The notes under the pieces were generated by a model, which saw only the letters and a program-made list of their open reading frames with translations, made no database searches and was not told the DNA's origin. From Pseudodesulfovibrio sp. (GTDB lineage Bacteria > Desulfobacterota > Desulfovibrionia > Desulfovibrionales > Desulfovibrionaceae), in contig JAFLJW010000393.1 of NCBI GenBank assembly GCA_022712815.1, positions 1 through 11,201 on the forward strand: 11,201 nucleotides of DNA. Reading direction: 5' to 3'. The stretch's first letter is position 1. Every line of letters begins with the position of its first letter. The translations under genes and the position numbers were made by a program. Shown here piece by piece: positions 1 through 7,483 of this stretch.

Positions 1-1
1 A

Positions 2-166
2 GAGACCATAGAAAAAATATTTACAGCAGACATTGAAGATCTGCCCCCATTGATTGCCACCGGAGAAAATGAATATATTTCAGCTCTTGCCAAGCGCGAA
101 GAAAAACAAGAGCTGGTTCAAATTCTGGATGTTAAACATATTTTCGACGAGATCCAAATACCATAA
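2..166 (+). CDS. CheW-like chemotaxis coupling domain, C-terminal 54 residues only
   Basis: This is a frame open from the window edge to TAA at 164-166, so the 5' part of the gene is missing. The visible end reads ENEYISALAKREEKQELVQI and then ILDVKHIFDEI. This matches the end of CheW-like domains, where a G-x-x-x-Y-I-x-G-x-A segment is followed by a strand and an ILD-[VL]-x-x-[IL]F ending. CheW domains couple chemoreceptors to the CheA kinase at the cytoplasmic face of the membrane. A CheV or the CheW domain of CheA would look the same here, but the stop soon after the last strand favours a stand-alone CheW. It is separated from the following operon by about 290 bases with its own candidate promoter, so it is probably not part of that pathway. 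The assignment rests on a short segment. Confidence 0.6.
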   Translation, partial: ETIEKIFTADIEDLPPLIATGENEYISALAKREEKQELVQILDVKHIFDEIQIP

Positions 167-245
167 TCACATAGGCATCATCCCCTTCCAGAGACAACAT
201 TCACAAAACAATCCAACGCCCCTCACATCTTTTCAAAAAAACAAC

Positions 246-274
246 TTGACATTATTTCAGGTAGTTATTAAAAA
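246..274 (+). promoter_or_regulatory. Candidate sigma-70 promoter for the acyl-CoA operon
   Basis: A perfect TTGACA (246-251) is followed after 17 bases by TAAAAA (269-274), which matches the -10 consensus at 4 of 6 positions. Initiation near 281 would give a leader of about 175 bases before the SCP2 gene. The -35 is strong and the -10 weak, so an activator may be needed. No transcript data support this. Confidence 0.35.
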
Positions 275-399
275 TATACCCATTGGTCGGTTTAAAAGCT
301 CTATAGTCGATTTTTTTTAGATAGGCATCCCGGGGACTTAGGTTCCCTGCATATTGCATAATTGCCCGTCCACACCTGGTAATTCGCTGCTGTTCTTTA

Positions 400-441
400 G
401 GATGGGTACAATCAGTTCTGGATCTTTTTCGGAACCCATCC
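400..441 (+). promoter_or_regulatory. Leader hairpin directly upstream of the first operon RBS
   Basis: GGATGGGT (400-407) pairs perfectly with ACCCATCC (434-441), leaving a 26-base loop. The stem ends three bases before the AAGGAG ribosome site (445-450) of the SCP2 gene. A weaker stem, GGGGA/TTCCC, lies upstream at 333-348. Neither is followed by a T-run, so a role in translation or mRNA stability is more likely than termination. The function is inferred. Confidence 0.35.
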
Positions 442-455
442 AACAAGGAGAGCGT

Positions 456-860
456 ATGCCAGTATTTGAGTCCAAAGAAAAAATGGTGGAAGTTCTAGGC
501 GGTTTGTTTAACATTCTGTTAAACGACCCCGTGGCTGGCCCTAAGTTTGCGGCTGCCGACATCGTCATCAAGTTCAATCTTTCTGATCCATCCGGAGAAC
601 TTTATATCACCCCGGGTGACGGGGTAAAGGGGGAAGTTCTCTGGGGAAGCCAGGACATAAAACCCTCCGTGGAGATGACTCTGAGCGGGGATACCAGTCA
701 TAAATTCTGGCTCAAACAGATCAGCATGCCCATCGCCCTTGCCAAGGGCTTGATCAAAGCCAAGGGCCCCATGCCCAAAATTTTAAAGCTTCTGCCCATT
801 TTAACCCCTGCCTATGCCGCCTACCCGGCCTGGGCCAAATCCCAGGGAATGCCTGTCTGA
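456..860 (+). CDS. SCP2 sterol-binding-domain protein
   Basis: This is a 134-residue soluble protein about the size of one SCP2 domain. The start is set by AAGGAG at 445-450, five bases before ATG 456. The frame stays open upstream to 354 but has no ribosome site there. After an N-terminal helix, the strand region (residues 35-80) includes DIVIKFNLSDPSGELYITPG and SVEMTLSGDTSHKFWLKQIS. Helices follow, with GLIKAKGPMPKILKLLP (98-114), which resembles the G-x-[LI]-x-[AIV]-K-G-x-[MP] part of the SCP2 fold. SCP2 domains bind lipids or acyl-CoA in a hydrophobic tunnel, but no ligand can be read from this sequence. It is the first gene of the acyl-CoA operon, so a carrier role for a hydrophobic CoA intermediate is plausible. 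It ends in a double stop (TGA TAA, 858-863), with 27 bases to the next gene. Confidence 0.75.
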   Translation: MPVFESKEKMVEVLGGLFNILLNDPVAGPKFAAADIVIKFNLSDPSGELYITPGDGVKGEVLWGSQDIKPSVEMTLSGDTSHKFWLKQISMPIALAKGLIKAKGPMPKILKLLPILTPAYAAYPAWAKSQGMPV

Positions 861-887
861 TAAGCCCAACACAAAAAGGAGACCATT

Positions 888-1559
888 ATGGAACGAAGCA
901 TCCAACAATATGAAACCGACAGGCAAGAGGCGGTGCGGGTTGCCGCCCGGCTGATCCTGGCCTCGGGCACCACCACCCCCCGGGTGGGAGGCGTCGGGGA
1001 ATGCACCATCCACATTTTTGACGACCCTTGTGACATCGAAGATATCTGCCAGAAAATGGAGGAAATGGCCGGCATCAAAAAAAGCTGGGCCTTTTTCAAC
1101 CGGGACGCAGCCATGCTCAGGGATGCCGATGCCCTGCTCATCGCCACCTCGTTGCGCTGCCTCAACGACCCGGCCGACATCAATTGCAACATGTGCGGCA
1201 AGCTGGTCTGCGAATATTTAAAAGAGGAAGAGAAACTACCCAAGGACCAGGATGTGGCCTTCACCGGACCTTTGTGCACCTTCAGGGCCACCAACATCGC
1301 CTATGCCGTGGACGGAATGATGAACCAGGCCAGACACTTAGGGATTGACACCGGTACCTACTGGTCCGTGGGCGCTGCTGCCATGCGCATGGGGATCATC
1401 CCAAGGGACACCGGGTTTGCCATGGGCATGGCGATTTCCATCACGGAGAAAAGCCCCTTCAGGGATATCCCGAAAAATTATGCCGACATTAACCAGCGGT
1501 CCATGACCGACCGAATGATCAACCGGCTCTGGCCCCAGTTCAGATCCATTTATTCTTAA
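888..1559 (+). CDS. DUF2148 ferredoxin-like domain protein, first of a pair
   Basis: This 223-residue protein is preceded by AAAGGAG at 875-881. It has the layout of DUF2148 proteins (annotated as containing a ferredoxin domain). An N-terminal helix (EAVRVAARLILASGTTTPR) is followed by a central FFNRDAAMLRDADALLIATS segment. A cysteine cluster C100-x2-C103-x4-C108-x21-C130 comes next, then a glycine/alanine-rich C-terminal part. The cysteine spacing resembles the C-x2-C-x4-C-x(n)-C ligand sets of RnfB and the corrinoid iron-sulfur protein, so one [4Fe-4S] cluster is likely, though this is an inference. The cluster context is NCNMCGKLVC, unlike the NCGACGYRTC of the next gene. Extra cysteines lie at 39, 48, 54 and 91. 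No biochemical function is established for the family that I know of. Pairing with its neighbour suggests a heteromeric electron carrier or an accessory factor for the acyl-CoA enzymes. Confidence 0.75.
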   Translation: MERSIQQYETDRQEAVRVAARLILASGTTTPRVGGVGECTIHIFDDPCDIEDICQKMEEMAGIKKSWAFFNRDAAMLRDADALLIATSLRCLNDPADINCNMCGKLVCEYLKEEEKLPKDQDVAFTGPLCTFRATNIAYAVDGMMNQARHLGIDTGTYWSVGAAAMRMGIIPRDTGFAMGMAISITEKSPFRDIPKNYADINQRSMTDRMINRLWPQFRSIYS

Positions 1560-1582
1560 ACACCATAGTGTTGGGAGGAAAG

Positions 1583-2230
1583 ATGACAATCCGACAAATG
1601 TCCGAACTGGTGGAAAAGGGATTTGCAAGGTCCGTGGAATTAATTTCCCTGACCGCCCATAACTCATTCCGGTTCAACAATAGAAATACGATAAAAATGA
1701 TCACCGTGGAAGGGGAAGACCTGGAGCAGATTGCCGAATATTGTTTTTCCCTGGGAGACATGTCCCCCCTGGCGGCAAGAGACGGCAGAAACCTGGTTCA
1801 AACCATGAAAGAACCCTGCTCGCTTCTGGTCTTTGGGGACAAGCGAAAATCTGATTTCAACTACAATTGCGGGGCCTGCGGATACCGGACCTGTGCTGAG
1901 ATGAACAAGGCTGAGGAGGTGGAATCCCTCACCGCCAATGGCCCCTCCTGTGTATTTAAAAACATCAACCTCGGGTTTGCTGCCAACACCGCGGCCTCCA
2001 TGGCCCATACGCTGGGGCTTCACTGCCGGGTTTTTTCCACCCTTGCCTTTGGGGCCAAGGCCCTTGAGGTCATCGAAGAGGTGGACATCTGCATCTCGGT
2101 GTGTGTGAGTGCGGCCAAAAAGAATCCCTTTTTTGACCGCCATGAATACTGGACCCAGGAACATTGGGACGAAACCTTTGCCAAGGAATTTCCGCCCTAT
2201 ACCCGGGGATTTATCGGGGCCGTAGAATAA
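1583..2230 (+). CDS. DUF2148 ferredoxin-like domain protein, second of a pair
   Basis: This is a 215-residue protein. The frame could also begin at GTG 1568, but GGGAGGAA (1573-1580) serves ATG 1583. It is paralogous in layout to the gene 23 bases upstream. An N-terminal helix ends in SLTAHNSFRFNNRNT. The cysteine set is C96-x2-C99-x4-C104-x18-C123 in the context NCGACGYRTCAEM and NGPSCVFKNINLG. The C-terminal segment DICISVCVSAAKKNPFFDRH is typical of DUF2148 proteins, which often end near K-[NS]-x-F-F-D-R. This copy keeps the family's usual C-G-A-C-G-Y motif, whereas its neighbour has changed it, so the two are probably not redundant. A [4Fe-4S] cluster is inferred from the cysteine spacing. 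Its role in the pathway is unknown. Confidence 0.78.
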   Translation: MTIRQMSELVEKGFARSVELISLTAHNSFRFNNRNTIKMITVEGEDLEQIAEYCFSLGDMSPLAARDGRNLVQTMKEPCSLLVFGDKRKSDFNYNCGACGYRTCAEMNKAEEVESLTANGPSCVFKNINLGFAANTAASMAHTLGLHCRVFSTLAFGAKALEVIEEVDICISVCVSAAKKNPFFDRHEYWTQEHWDETFAKEFPPYTRGFIGAVE

Positions 2231-2262
2231 TAATAACCCTAACCCCCTTTCGGAGGTAAGCC

Positions 2263-3882
2263 GTGGCAGCAAAAACACACCTGAACCAGGCCATTATTTC
2301 CCATTTTCTGGAACTTAAGGCCGACGCCCACCCAGACAAGGAAATCCTGGTCTTTGAAAACAGCAGTATCCCCCATACACCCGACGAGGTCCTCACCTAT
2401 GGTCGGATTTATGAAGATTCCAATAAAATTGCCCGGGCCTTTTTGGATGCCGGCCTTGAAAAAGGAGATGCCTACGGGGTCTTCATGCGAAACCACGCCG
2501 AATTTGTCCTCTCCATGCTGGCGGGACCCGTCATCGGCACCATCATGGTGCCCATTGATCCCCGGAGCCGGGGGGAGAGGCTCAAATTTTTATTAACCAA
2601 CTCCAATGCAAAAGCCGTGGTGGTTTCCTTGGAGTTTTTACCCGCCCTGGAAGCGGTCCTGGCCGATCTTCCGGCCATTAAAACCGTATGGGTGGTACAA
2701 AAGCCGGGTCAGACAACCGATTCTCCGGTGAACCATCCCCATTTAAATGAAATATTGGAAAAAGATTCCTGGGAGCAAGTGGCCCAGCAGAACATGGATG
2801 TACGCCATCCCATGCAGATCATCTACACCTCTGGCACAACAGGAGATCCCAAAGGGGTGATGATCCGAAACAACCGGTTCGGCATGTTCACCATTGTCAC
2901 CCGGCTGGTCTGGAAATACAAACCCAGCGACATCCTCTATACAGGCCTTTCACTGACCCATGGCAATGCCCAGGCCGTGACCCTGTTTCCGGCCCTTGGT
3001 ACCGGAGTAAAAGCGGTGATTTCCCCAAAATTCACCAAAAGCCGAATCTGGGATATCTGCCGAACCCAGGGCTGCACCAGTTTTTCCCTGTTGGGGGGCA
3101 TGATGGCAGGCATTTTCAATGAACCCCCAAAGGACATTGATACCGCCAACCCGGTGAAAACCGTTATATCCGCCGGCACCCCCCATGCCATTTGGCAGGA
3201 TTTTGAAAACCGGTATGACACAAAAATCCTGGAATGGTATGGGGCCGTGGAAGGGGGCTTTGCCTGCAAGCCGCCGGACAAGGGCCCCATTGGGTCCTTC
3301 GGCAAACCCCTGCCGGGCCTCATGGAATTTCGTGTGGTGAATGAAAATGATGAACCAGTTCCCCCCAATACCCCAGGAGAGCTCATCGTCAAAATGAACA
3401 AGGGGGATACCACGGTGGATTATCTGGGAAACAAGGAAGCTTCCGATGCCAAGACCCGGGGCGGATGGCTTCGCACCGGGGACATGGTCACCCGGGATGA
3501 ACAGGGGTGGTATTTTTTCCAACACCGGAAAGGCTCTGAGTTAAGGCGGGCAGGCGATTTTATCCAGCCCGACCACATCGAACGGGTGATGGGAGAACAT
3601 AAAGATGTCAGCGAGGTATGTGTTTACGGAATACCAGCCGCTTCCGGTGCCCCGGGAGAAAGTGATCTGGTGGCAGCCCTTGCCCCCTTTGAGGGCAGAA
3701 CCATCGATCCTGGCAAAATTTTTGAAAAATGCAGACAGGACCTGGAACCCAATTTTGTTCCTTCCTTCCTGCAAATCAAAGAAACGATTCCCAAGACCAT
3801 TTCGGAAAAAGCCCTGGACCGGATACTAAAGAATGAATTTTCCCCGGATTCAGACAATGTGTTTTGCGTGACCGACTATTAA
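2263..3882 (+). CDS. Acyl-CoA ligase (AMP-forming), crotonobetaine/carnitine-CoA ligase-like
   Basis: This 539-residue protein starts at GTG 2263 behind GGAGGT (2252-2257). It has the motifs of the ANL superfamily, which activates a carboxylic acid with ATP to an acyl-adenylate and transfers it to CoA. They are the P-loop IIYTSGTTGDPKGVM (186-200), the adenine-binding WYGAVEGG (325-332), GWLRTGDM (401-408), the hinge HRKGSELRRAGDFIQPDHIE (421-440) and the C-terminal catalytic lysine K516 in PKTISEKALDR. Length is usual for the family. The hinge reads His-Arg where Asp-Arg is common. The overall pattern is closest in my recollection to carnitine/crotonobetaine-CoA ligases, but substrate cannot be assigned. 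It is probably the entry step of the operon's pathway. Its stop codon TAA overlaps the AAAGGAG site of the dehydrogenase gene, suggesting translational coupling. Confidence 0.88.
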   Translation: MAAKTHLNQAIISHFLELKADAHPDKEILVFENSSIPHTPDEVLTYGRIYEDSNKIARAFLDAGLEKGDAYGVFMRNHAEFVLSMLAGPVIGTIMVPIDPRSRGERLKFLLTNSNAKAVVVSLEFLPALEAVLADLPAIKTVWVVQKPGQTTDSPVNHPHLNEILEKDSWEQVAQQNMDVRHPMQIIYTSGTTGDPKGVMIRNNRFGMFTIVTRLVWKYKPSDILYTGLSLTHGNAQAVTLFPALGTGVKAVISPKFTKSRIWDICRTQGCTSFSLLGGMMAGIFNEPPKDIDTANPVKTVISAGTPHAIWQDFENRYDTKILEWYGAVEGGFACKPPDKGPIGSFGKPLPGLMEFRVVNENDEPVPPNTPGELIVKMNKGDTTVDYLGNKEASDAKTRGGWLRTGDMVTRDEQGWYFFQHRKGSELRRAGDFIQPDHIERVMGEHKDVSEVCVYGIPAASGAPGESDLVAALAPFEGRTIDPGKIFEKCRQDLEPNFVPSFLQIKETIPKTISEKALDRILKNEFSPDSDNVFCVTDY

Positions 3883-3893
3883 AGGAGCCTTCC

Positions 3894-5117
3894 ATGAAAG
3901 GATATACCGACTTAAACATCGAGCTGACAAAAGAACAGATCACCATCAAGGAAGAAACACGCCGGTTTGCCAAGGAAGTCCTGCGCCCGGCCAGCCTGGA
4001 ACTGGACAAAATCGCCGACCCGGAAGCCATGATAAACCACCCGCTTTTTATGGATACCATGAAAAAAGGATATGAGCTGGGATATCACACGGTATTTTTG
4101 CCCGACACCTGGGGGGGGCTTGCCTCAGACCCGTTGGAAACCCATATTATTTTTGAAGAACTTGCCTGGGGATCTGTGGATTTTGCCGTGGGCATCGGTG
4201 TCTCCTGCTTTCCCGCTTTTTTTGCCTCCATGGTCCCAAGCGACCGGCTCATTGACGAAATTATCACCCCCTTTTGTCAAAACACGGACGCCTCCATCAT
4301 CGGCTGCTGGGGCATCACAGAACCGGATCACGGCACAGACACCCTGACCCCCTTTACCCCGGAATTTAAAAACCCAAAAATCAAAGGCCAGACCACGGCC
4401 ACCCTTGACGGAGATGAATGGGTGATCCGGGGCCAGAAAGCGGCCTGGGTCTCCAACGGCACCATTGCCACCCATTGTCTTCTCTATCCCACCATTGACG
4501 AATCCATGGGCATGTCCGGGGGCGGCATCTGCATTGTGCCTTTGAACCTGCCCGGGGTCAAGAAGGGCAAACCCCTGGACAAACTGGGCCAACGGGCCCT
4601 GAACCAGGGGGAAATTTTCTTTGACAATGTCCGCATCCCCAAAGAATATATGCTGGTGGAGCCCGACGCCTATGAAGCCATGCTGGACATTACCCTTTCC
4701 ACGGCCAATGCCGCCATCGGCACCATGTTTGTGGGGGTGGCAAGAGCCGCCTATGAAGAAGCCCTGGCCTATACCAAGCAGCGGATCCAGGGAGGCAAAC
4801 CTCTGTTTGAACACCAGATGATCAAGCACAAGCTGTTTAACATGTTCATGAAGATAGAAGCCGCCAGGTCCCTGTCCCGGGCGGCCATGATCTACAATTA
4901 CAACAACACCCCGCCAAAAATAGAATATTCCATTGCCGCCAAGGTGTTCTGCACGGACGTGGCCTTTGAGGTAGCCCACCAGGCGGTCCAGCTGTTCGGG
5001 GGCAACGGGGTGAGCCGGGAGTACCCGGTTGAAAAATTTTTCCGGGACGCCAGGGCTGGCCAAATCGAGGACGGGGCCAATGACAGCCTCATGATCACCG
5101 CGGCCCACCATCTTTAA
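3894..5117 (+). CDS. Acyl-CoA dehydrogenase family protein
   Basis: This 407-residue flavoprotein would form a double bond in an acyl-CoA and pass electrons on, usually to an electron-transfer flavoprotein. AAAGGAG (3881-3887) places the start at ATG 3894 rather than the upstream in-frame GTG 3864. An N-terminal helical domain (about 1-130) precedes the FAD-contact motif GCWGITEPDHGTD (137-149). The middle beta domain includes GDEWVIRGQKAAWVSNG, and the C-terminal helical domain carries QLFGGNGVSREYPVEKFFRD (366-385). The final motif reads QIEDGANDS instead of the usual Q-I-Y-E-G-T. The position of the classical catalytic Glu is therefore Asp393, with Glu392 before it. This could mean altered chemistry, such as an unusual or ring-shaped substrate, or a different base. 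No ETF genes are in the window. It sits 11 bases after the ligase gene. Confidence 0.88.
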   Translation: MKGYTDLNIELTKEQITIKEETRRFAKEVLRPASLELDKIADPEAMINHPLFMDTMKKGYELGYHTVFLPDTWGGLASDPLETHIIFEELAWGSVDFAVGIGVSCFPAFFASMVPSDRLIDEIITPFCQNTDASIIGCWGITEPDHGTDTLTPFTPEFKNPKIKGQTTATLDGDEWVIRGQKAAWVSNGTIATHCLLYPTIDESMGMSGGGICIVPLNLPGVKKGKPLDKLGQRALNQGEIFFDNVRIPKEYMLVEPDAYEAMLDITLSTANAAIGTMFVGVARAAYEEALAYTKQRIQGGKPLFEHQMIKHKLFNMFMKIEAARSLSRAAMIYNYNNTPPKIEYSIAAKVFCTDVAFEVAHQAVQLFGGNGVSREYPVEKFFRDARAGQIEDGANDSLMITAAHHL

Positions 5118-5131
5118 TCAGCTTTTTTTAC

Positions 5132-5165
5132 AAGGAAACCCTATGAACGAGGAGACCCTATGAAC
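5132..5165 (+). repeat. Tandem 17-base duplication of a ribosome site and start codon
   Basis: Positions 5132-5148 and 5149-5165 are adjacent copies that match at 15 of 17 bases. Each has a purine-rich ribosome site (AAGGAAA or GAGGAGA), then CCCT, then ATGAAC. The second ATG (5160) starts the thiolase. The first ATG (5143) opens a six-codon frame, MNEETL, whose TGA stop overlaps the thiolase ATG as ATGA. This may be a translational-coupling leader or a harmless slip duplication. Confidence 0.7.
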
Positions 5166-6398
5166 AAGGTTTATATTATCGGGCTTGGCATGATCCGGTT
5201 CAATAAATACCCGAACCGGGACGTACAGGATATGGCCCATGAAGTCACACGGCTGGCGCTTGCAGATGCAGGGATTGACAAAAAAGAGTTGAACGCCGCC
5301 TTTTTTGCCAACACCTTCTGGGGCATGTTTTCCAACCAGCATTCCATCCGGGGTCAGGTGGCCCTGCGGTCCATGGGTATTGAAGCCATTCCCATCACCA
5401 ATGTGGAAAACGCCTGCGCCGGGGCCAGCACCGCCCTGCACATGGCCTATTCCCAAATCCGGGCAGGCATGCACGAGGTGGTCCTGGCCCTGGGCGCAGA
5501 GAAAATTTCCAACCCCAACAAAGCTCTGTCTCTGGGCGCCTATGCCACCTGTATGGATGTGGGCAATTTTGAAGCCCATCTGCAGATGCTTGAAAAGGTT
5601 AACAAACAATTCACCGTCAAGATTCCCGATGACCAAACCCCGGCAGGAGAAGGCCGCTCTGTTTTCATGGACGCCTATGCCATGGGAGCTCGATGGCACA
5701 TGAGCAAATACGGGTCCACCCAGGAGCAGTTGGCAGCCATCTGCGCCAAAAACCATTGGCACGGGTCCCTCAACCCATTGTCCCAGTACCAGCAAGACAT
5801 GAGTGTGGCCCAGGTTCTGGCAGACAAACCCGTGGCCTATCCTTTGACCCGGGCCATGTGCTCTCCCGTGGGGGATGGGGCAGCCGCCACCATTGTCTGC
5901 TCGGAAGCCTTCTTAAAAAAACTGACCCATGCCCGGCCTATTAGAATCCGTGCCTCGGTTCTGGGCACCGGCACCGACCGGGATCTGGACGGGGTGGACA
6001 TTGGGGAGCGCCTGGTCGAACAGGCCTATGCCCAGGCAGGCGTTGGCCCCAAGGATATCAGCCTGGCCGAACTCCACGATGCCACCGCCTATGGGGAGCT
6101 GCACCAGACCGAAGCCATGGGATTCTGTCCCCCGGGTGAAGGGGGCATCCATACCCTGGAAGGTCATACCAAGCTTGGGGGCAAACAGCCGGTGAACACC
6201 AGCGGTGGGCTGGAATGCCGCGGTCATCCCATCGGTGCCTCGGGCCTTGCCCAGATCTATGAGATCGGGCTCCAGCTTCGGGGGGATGCCGGTAACCGCC
6301 AGGTAAGCGGCGCCAGACTCGGCCTTGCGGAAAACGGCGGGGGCAACATCGGCGTGGAAGAGGCGGCCATGTGTATCCACATCCTGGAAAAAATGTAA
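5160..6398 (+). CDS. Thiolase, SCPx / lipid-transfer-protein type
   Basis: This 412-residue thiolase-fold enzyme follows GAGGAG at 5149-5154. The nucleophile is Cys86 in ENACAGASTALHMA. His306 lies in AELHDATAYGELHQTEAMGF, matching the HD-C-F-x-x-x-E segment of SCPx-type thiolases. His356 lies in GGLECRGHPIGASG. The usual C-terminal C-x-G-G-G-x-G of degradative thiolases is replaced by AENGGGNIG, as in the sterol-carrier/lipid-transfer branch. Such enzymes cleave 3-ketoacyl-CoA, often branched or bulky. No DUF35 (OB-fold) partner, which accompanies many relatives, is adjacent. In this operon it could release a short acyl-CoA after dehydrogenation and oxidation. Some members of this branch carry out condensation or retro-aldol reactions, so cleavage is an inference. 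Confidence 0.85.
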   Translation: MNKVYIIGLGMIRFNKYPNRDVQDMAHEVTRLALADAGIDKKELNAAFFANTFWGMFSNQHSIRGQVALRSMGIEAIPITNVENACAGASTALHMAYSQIRAGMHEVVLALGAEKISNPNKALSLGAYATCMDVGNFEAHLQMLEKVNKQFTVKIPDDQTPAGEGRSVFMDAYAMGARWHMSKYGSTQEQLAAICAKNHWHGSLNPLSQYQQDMSVAQVLADKPVAYPLTRAMCSPVGDGAAATIVCSEAFLKKLTHARPIRIRASVLGTGTDRDLDGVDIGERLVEQAYAQAGVGPKDISLAELHDATAYGELHQTEAMGFCPPGEGGIHTLEGHTKLGGKQPVNTSGGLECRGHPIGASGLAQIYEIGLQLRGDAGNRQVSGARLGLAENGGGNIGVEEAAMCIHILEKM

Positions 6399-6420
6399 AA
6401 CCAACCGACCATATTGATAT

Positions 6421-6450
6421 TGTCCGGTGTCAAGACACCGGCACCGGACA
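6421..6450 (+). promoter_or_regulatory. Overlapping alternative hairpins before the extended SDR gene
   Basis: TGTCCGGTG (6421-6429) pairs perfectly with CACCGGACA (6442-6450). In addition CCGGTGTC (6424-6431) pairs perfectly with GACACCGG (6434-6441). The two stems share bases and exclude each other. No T-run follows, and the GGGGGA ribosome site (6454-6459) lies right after. It could be an operator, an mRNA-stability element or an RBS switch. The pairing is seen directly, but the role is inferred. Confidence 0.45.
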
Positions 6451-6462
6451 CACGGGGGACGA

Positions 6463-7419
6463 ATGAAAAATGTATTTATCACAGGGGTTTCCGGCTATAT
6501 CGGGACCAAGATTGTCCAGGCATTATCCAATCATGAATCGGTTAAGCGCATCGTCGGCATTGATATAAGACAGCCTTCCATTATACCCCGCACCCTCACC
6601 TTTATCCGACAGGATGTCAGGGACTCGGTCCTTGATATCTTAAAAACCCATGAGATCGACACCGTCATCCATGCCGCCTATGTATTGCCCCCGGGACATG
6701 ACACCAAAAACATCGAGGAGATCAATGTGGCCGGGACCCAGAATATTTTTTCCTGCGCCAGGAAGGCAGGGGTCTCCCAAATCCTTTACACAAGTTCCAC
6801 CACCGCCTACGGGTTTCACCCGGACAATGAAAACCCCCTGACCGAAGACAGCCCCCTGCGGGGGAATGCTGATTTTACTTACAGCAAAAACAAAAGGGAG
6901 ATTGAGGCGCTGTTGGCCACCTTTGTCCAGAAGAACAAAGACATCTGCGTCACCATTTTAAGGCCCTGCTATGTGACCGGGCCCGGCCTTGACAACCCCT
7001 TGTCCACCCATCTGAAAAAACCATGGGTGCTGCTCCCCAAAAAGACAAGCCCCTTCCAGTTCGTCCATGAAGATGATCTGGTGCGGGTCATGGTACTAAG
7101 CCTTGAAAACAGGCTTTCCGGCATCTTCAATGTGGCGGGACAAGGAACCATCTCCTTTGCCAAAATGGTGAGAATTCTGGGGAATACCCCCCTGTTTCTT
7201 CCGGATTTTCTGGTCCGGCTGCTCAACGGCCTATGCTGGCACCTACGCTTAAAAGCGTTGACCGAATTTCCCAACTCAGGGCTCAACCTCATGCGCCACA
7301 GCTGGGTGGCAAGCTCTGAAAAATTAATCCAGCATACCCATTTTAAATTTGACTATGATTCAACCGCTGCATTCAAGGATTTTGCAACCGCTGTTTCTAC
7401 CCGTAAAAAAGCCGGTTAA
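6463..7419 (+). CDS. NAD-dependent epimerase/dehydratase family protein (extended SDR, 3-beta-HSD-like)
   Basis: This is a 318-residue cytoplasmic protein. GGGGGA at 6454-6459 supports ATG 6463, and the in-frame GTG 6427 lacks a ribosome site. The dinucleotide-binding motif TGVSGYIG (7-14) is the G-x-x-G-x-x-G type of extended SDRs. ID at 34-35 ends the second strand, as in NAD-preferring members. TSSTTAYGF (110-118) and the catalytic pair Tyr140-x3-Lys144 in TYSKNK follow, then RPCYVTGPG (168-176). The C-terminal substrate half is hydrophobic around residues 243-264. Members include sugar epimerases, dihydroflavonol reductases and 3-beta-hydroxysteroid dehydrogenases. Next to a ligase, dehydrogenase and thiolase, an alcohol/ketone oxidoreductase is likelier than sugar chemistry, but the substrate is unknown. 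Confidence 0.78.
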   Translation: MKNVFITGVSGYIGTKIVQALSNHESVKRIVGIDIRQPSIIPRTLTFIRQDVRDSVLDILKTHEIDTVIHAAYVLPPGHDTKNIEEINVAGTQNIFSCARKAGVSQILYTSSTTAYGFHPDNENPLTEDSPLRGNADFTYSKNKREIEALLATFVQKNKDICVTILRPCYVTGPGLDNPLSTHLKKPWVLLPKKTSPFQFVHEDDLVRVMVLSLENRLSGIFNVAGQGTISFAKMVRILGNTPLFLPDFLVRLLNGLCWHLRLKALTEFPNSGLNLMRHSWVASSEKLIQHTHFKFDYDSTAAFKDFATAVSTRKKAG

Positions 7420-7483
7420 CAATAAAGATTGCCTGGAAACCAACGACGATACTTCTTTCACCCTTCAACCACAGGGACAAAAA

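Noticed and set aside
252..446. Minus-strand open frame in the operon leader as a small gene
   Set aside because: No ribosome site and no recognisable family; the interval is better explained as promoter and leader.
354..455. N-terminal extension of the SCP2 protein by 34 residues
   Set aside because: The extension has no ribosome site at 354 and crosses the leader hairpin, whereas AAGGAG sits five bases before ATG 456 and the SCP2 domain begins there.
4125..5111. A 328-codon open frame on the minus strand opposite the acyl-CoA dehydrogenase gene
   Set aside because: It mirrors a strongly supported plus-strand gene, is rich in Gly, His and Phe as expected from antisense of GC-biased codons, and shows no domain or ribosome site.
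7349..7483. Start of the classical SDR 45 codons further upstream
   Set aside because: It would overlap the end of the extended SDR gene and add unrelated residues; AGGGA and the TGAASGIG motif fix the start at 7484.
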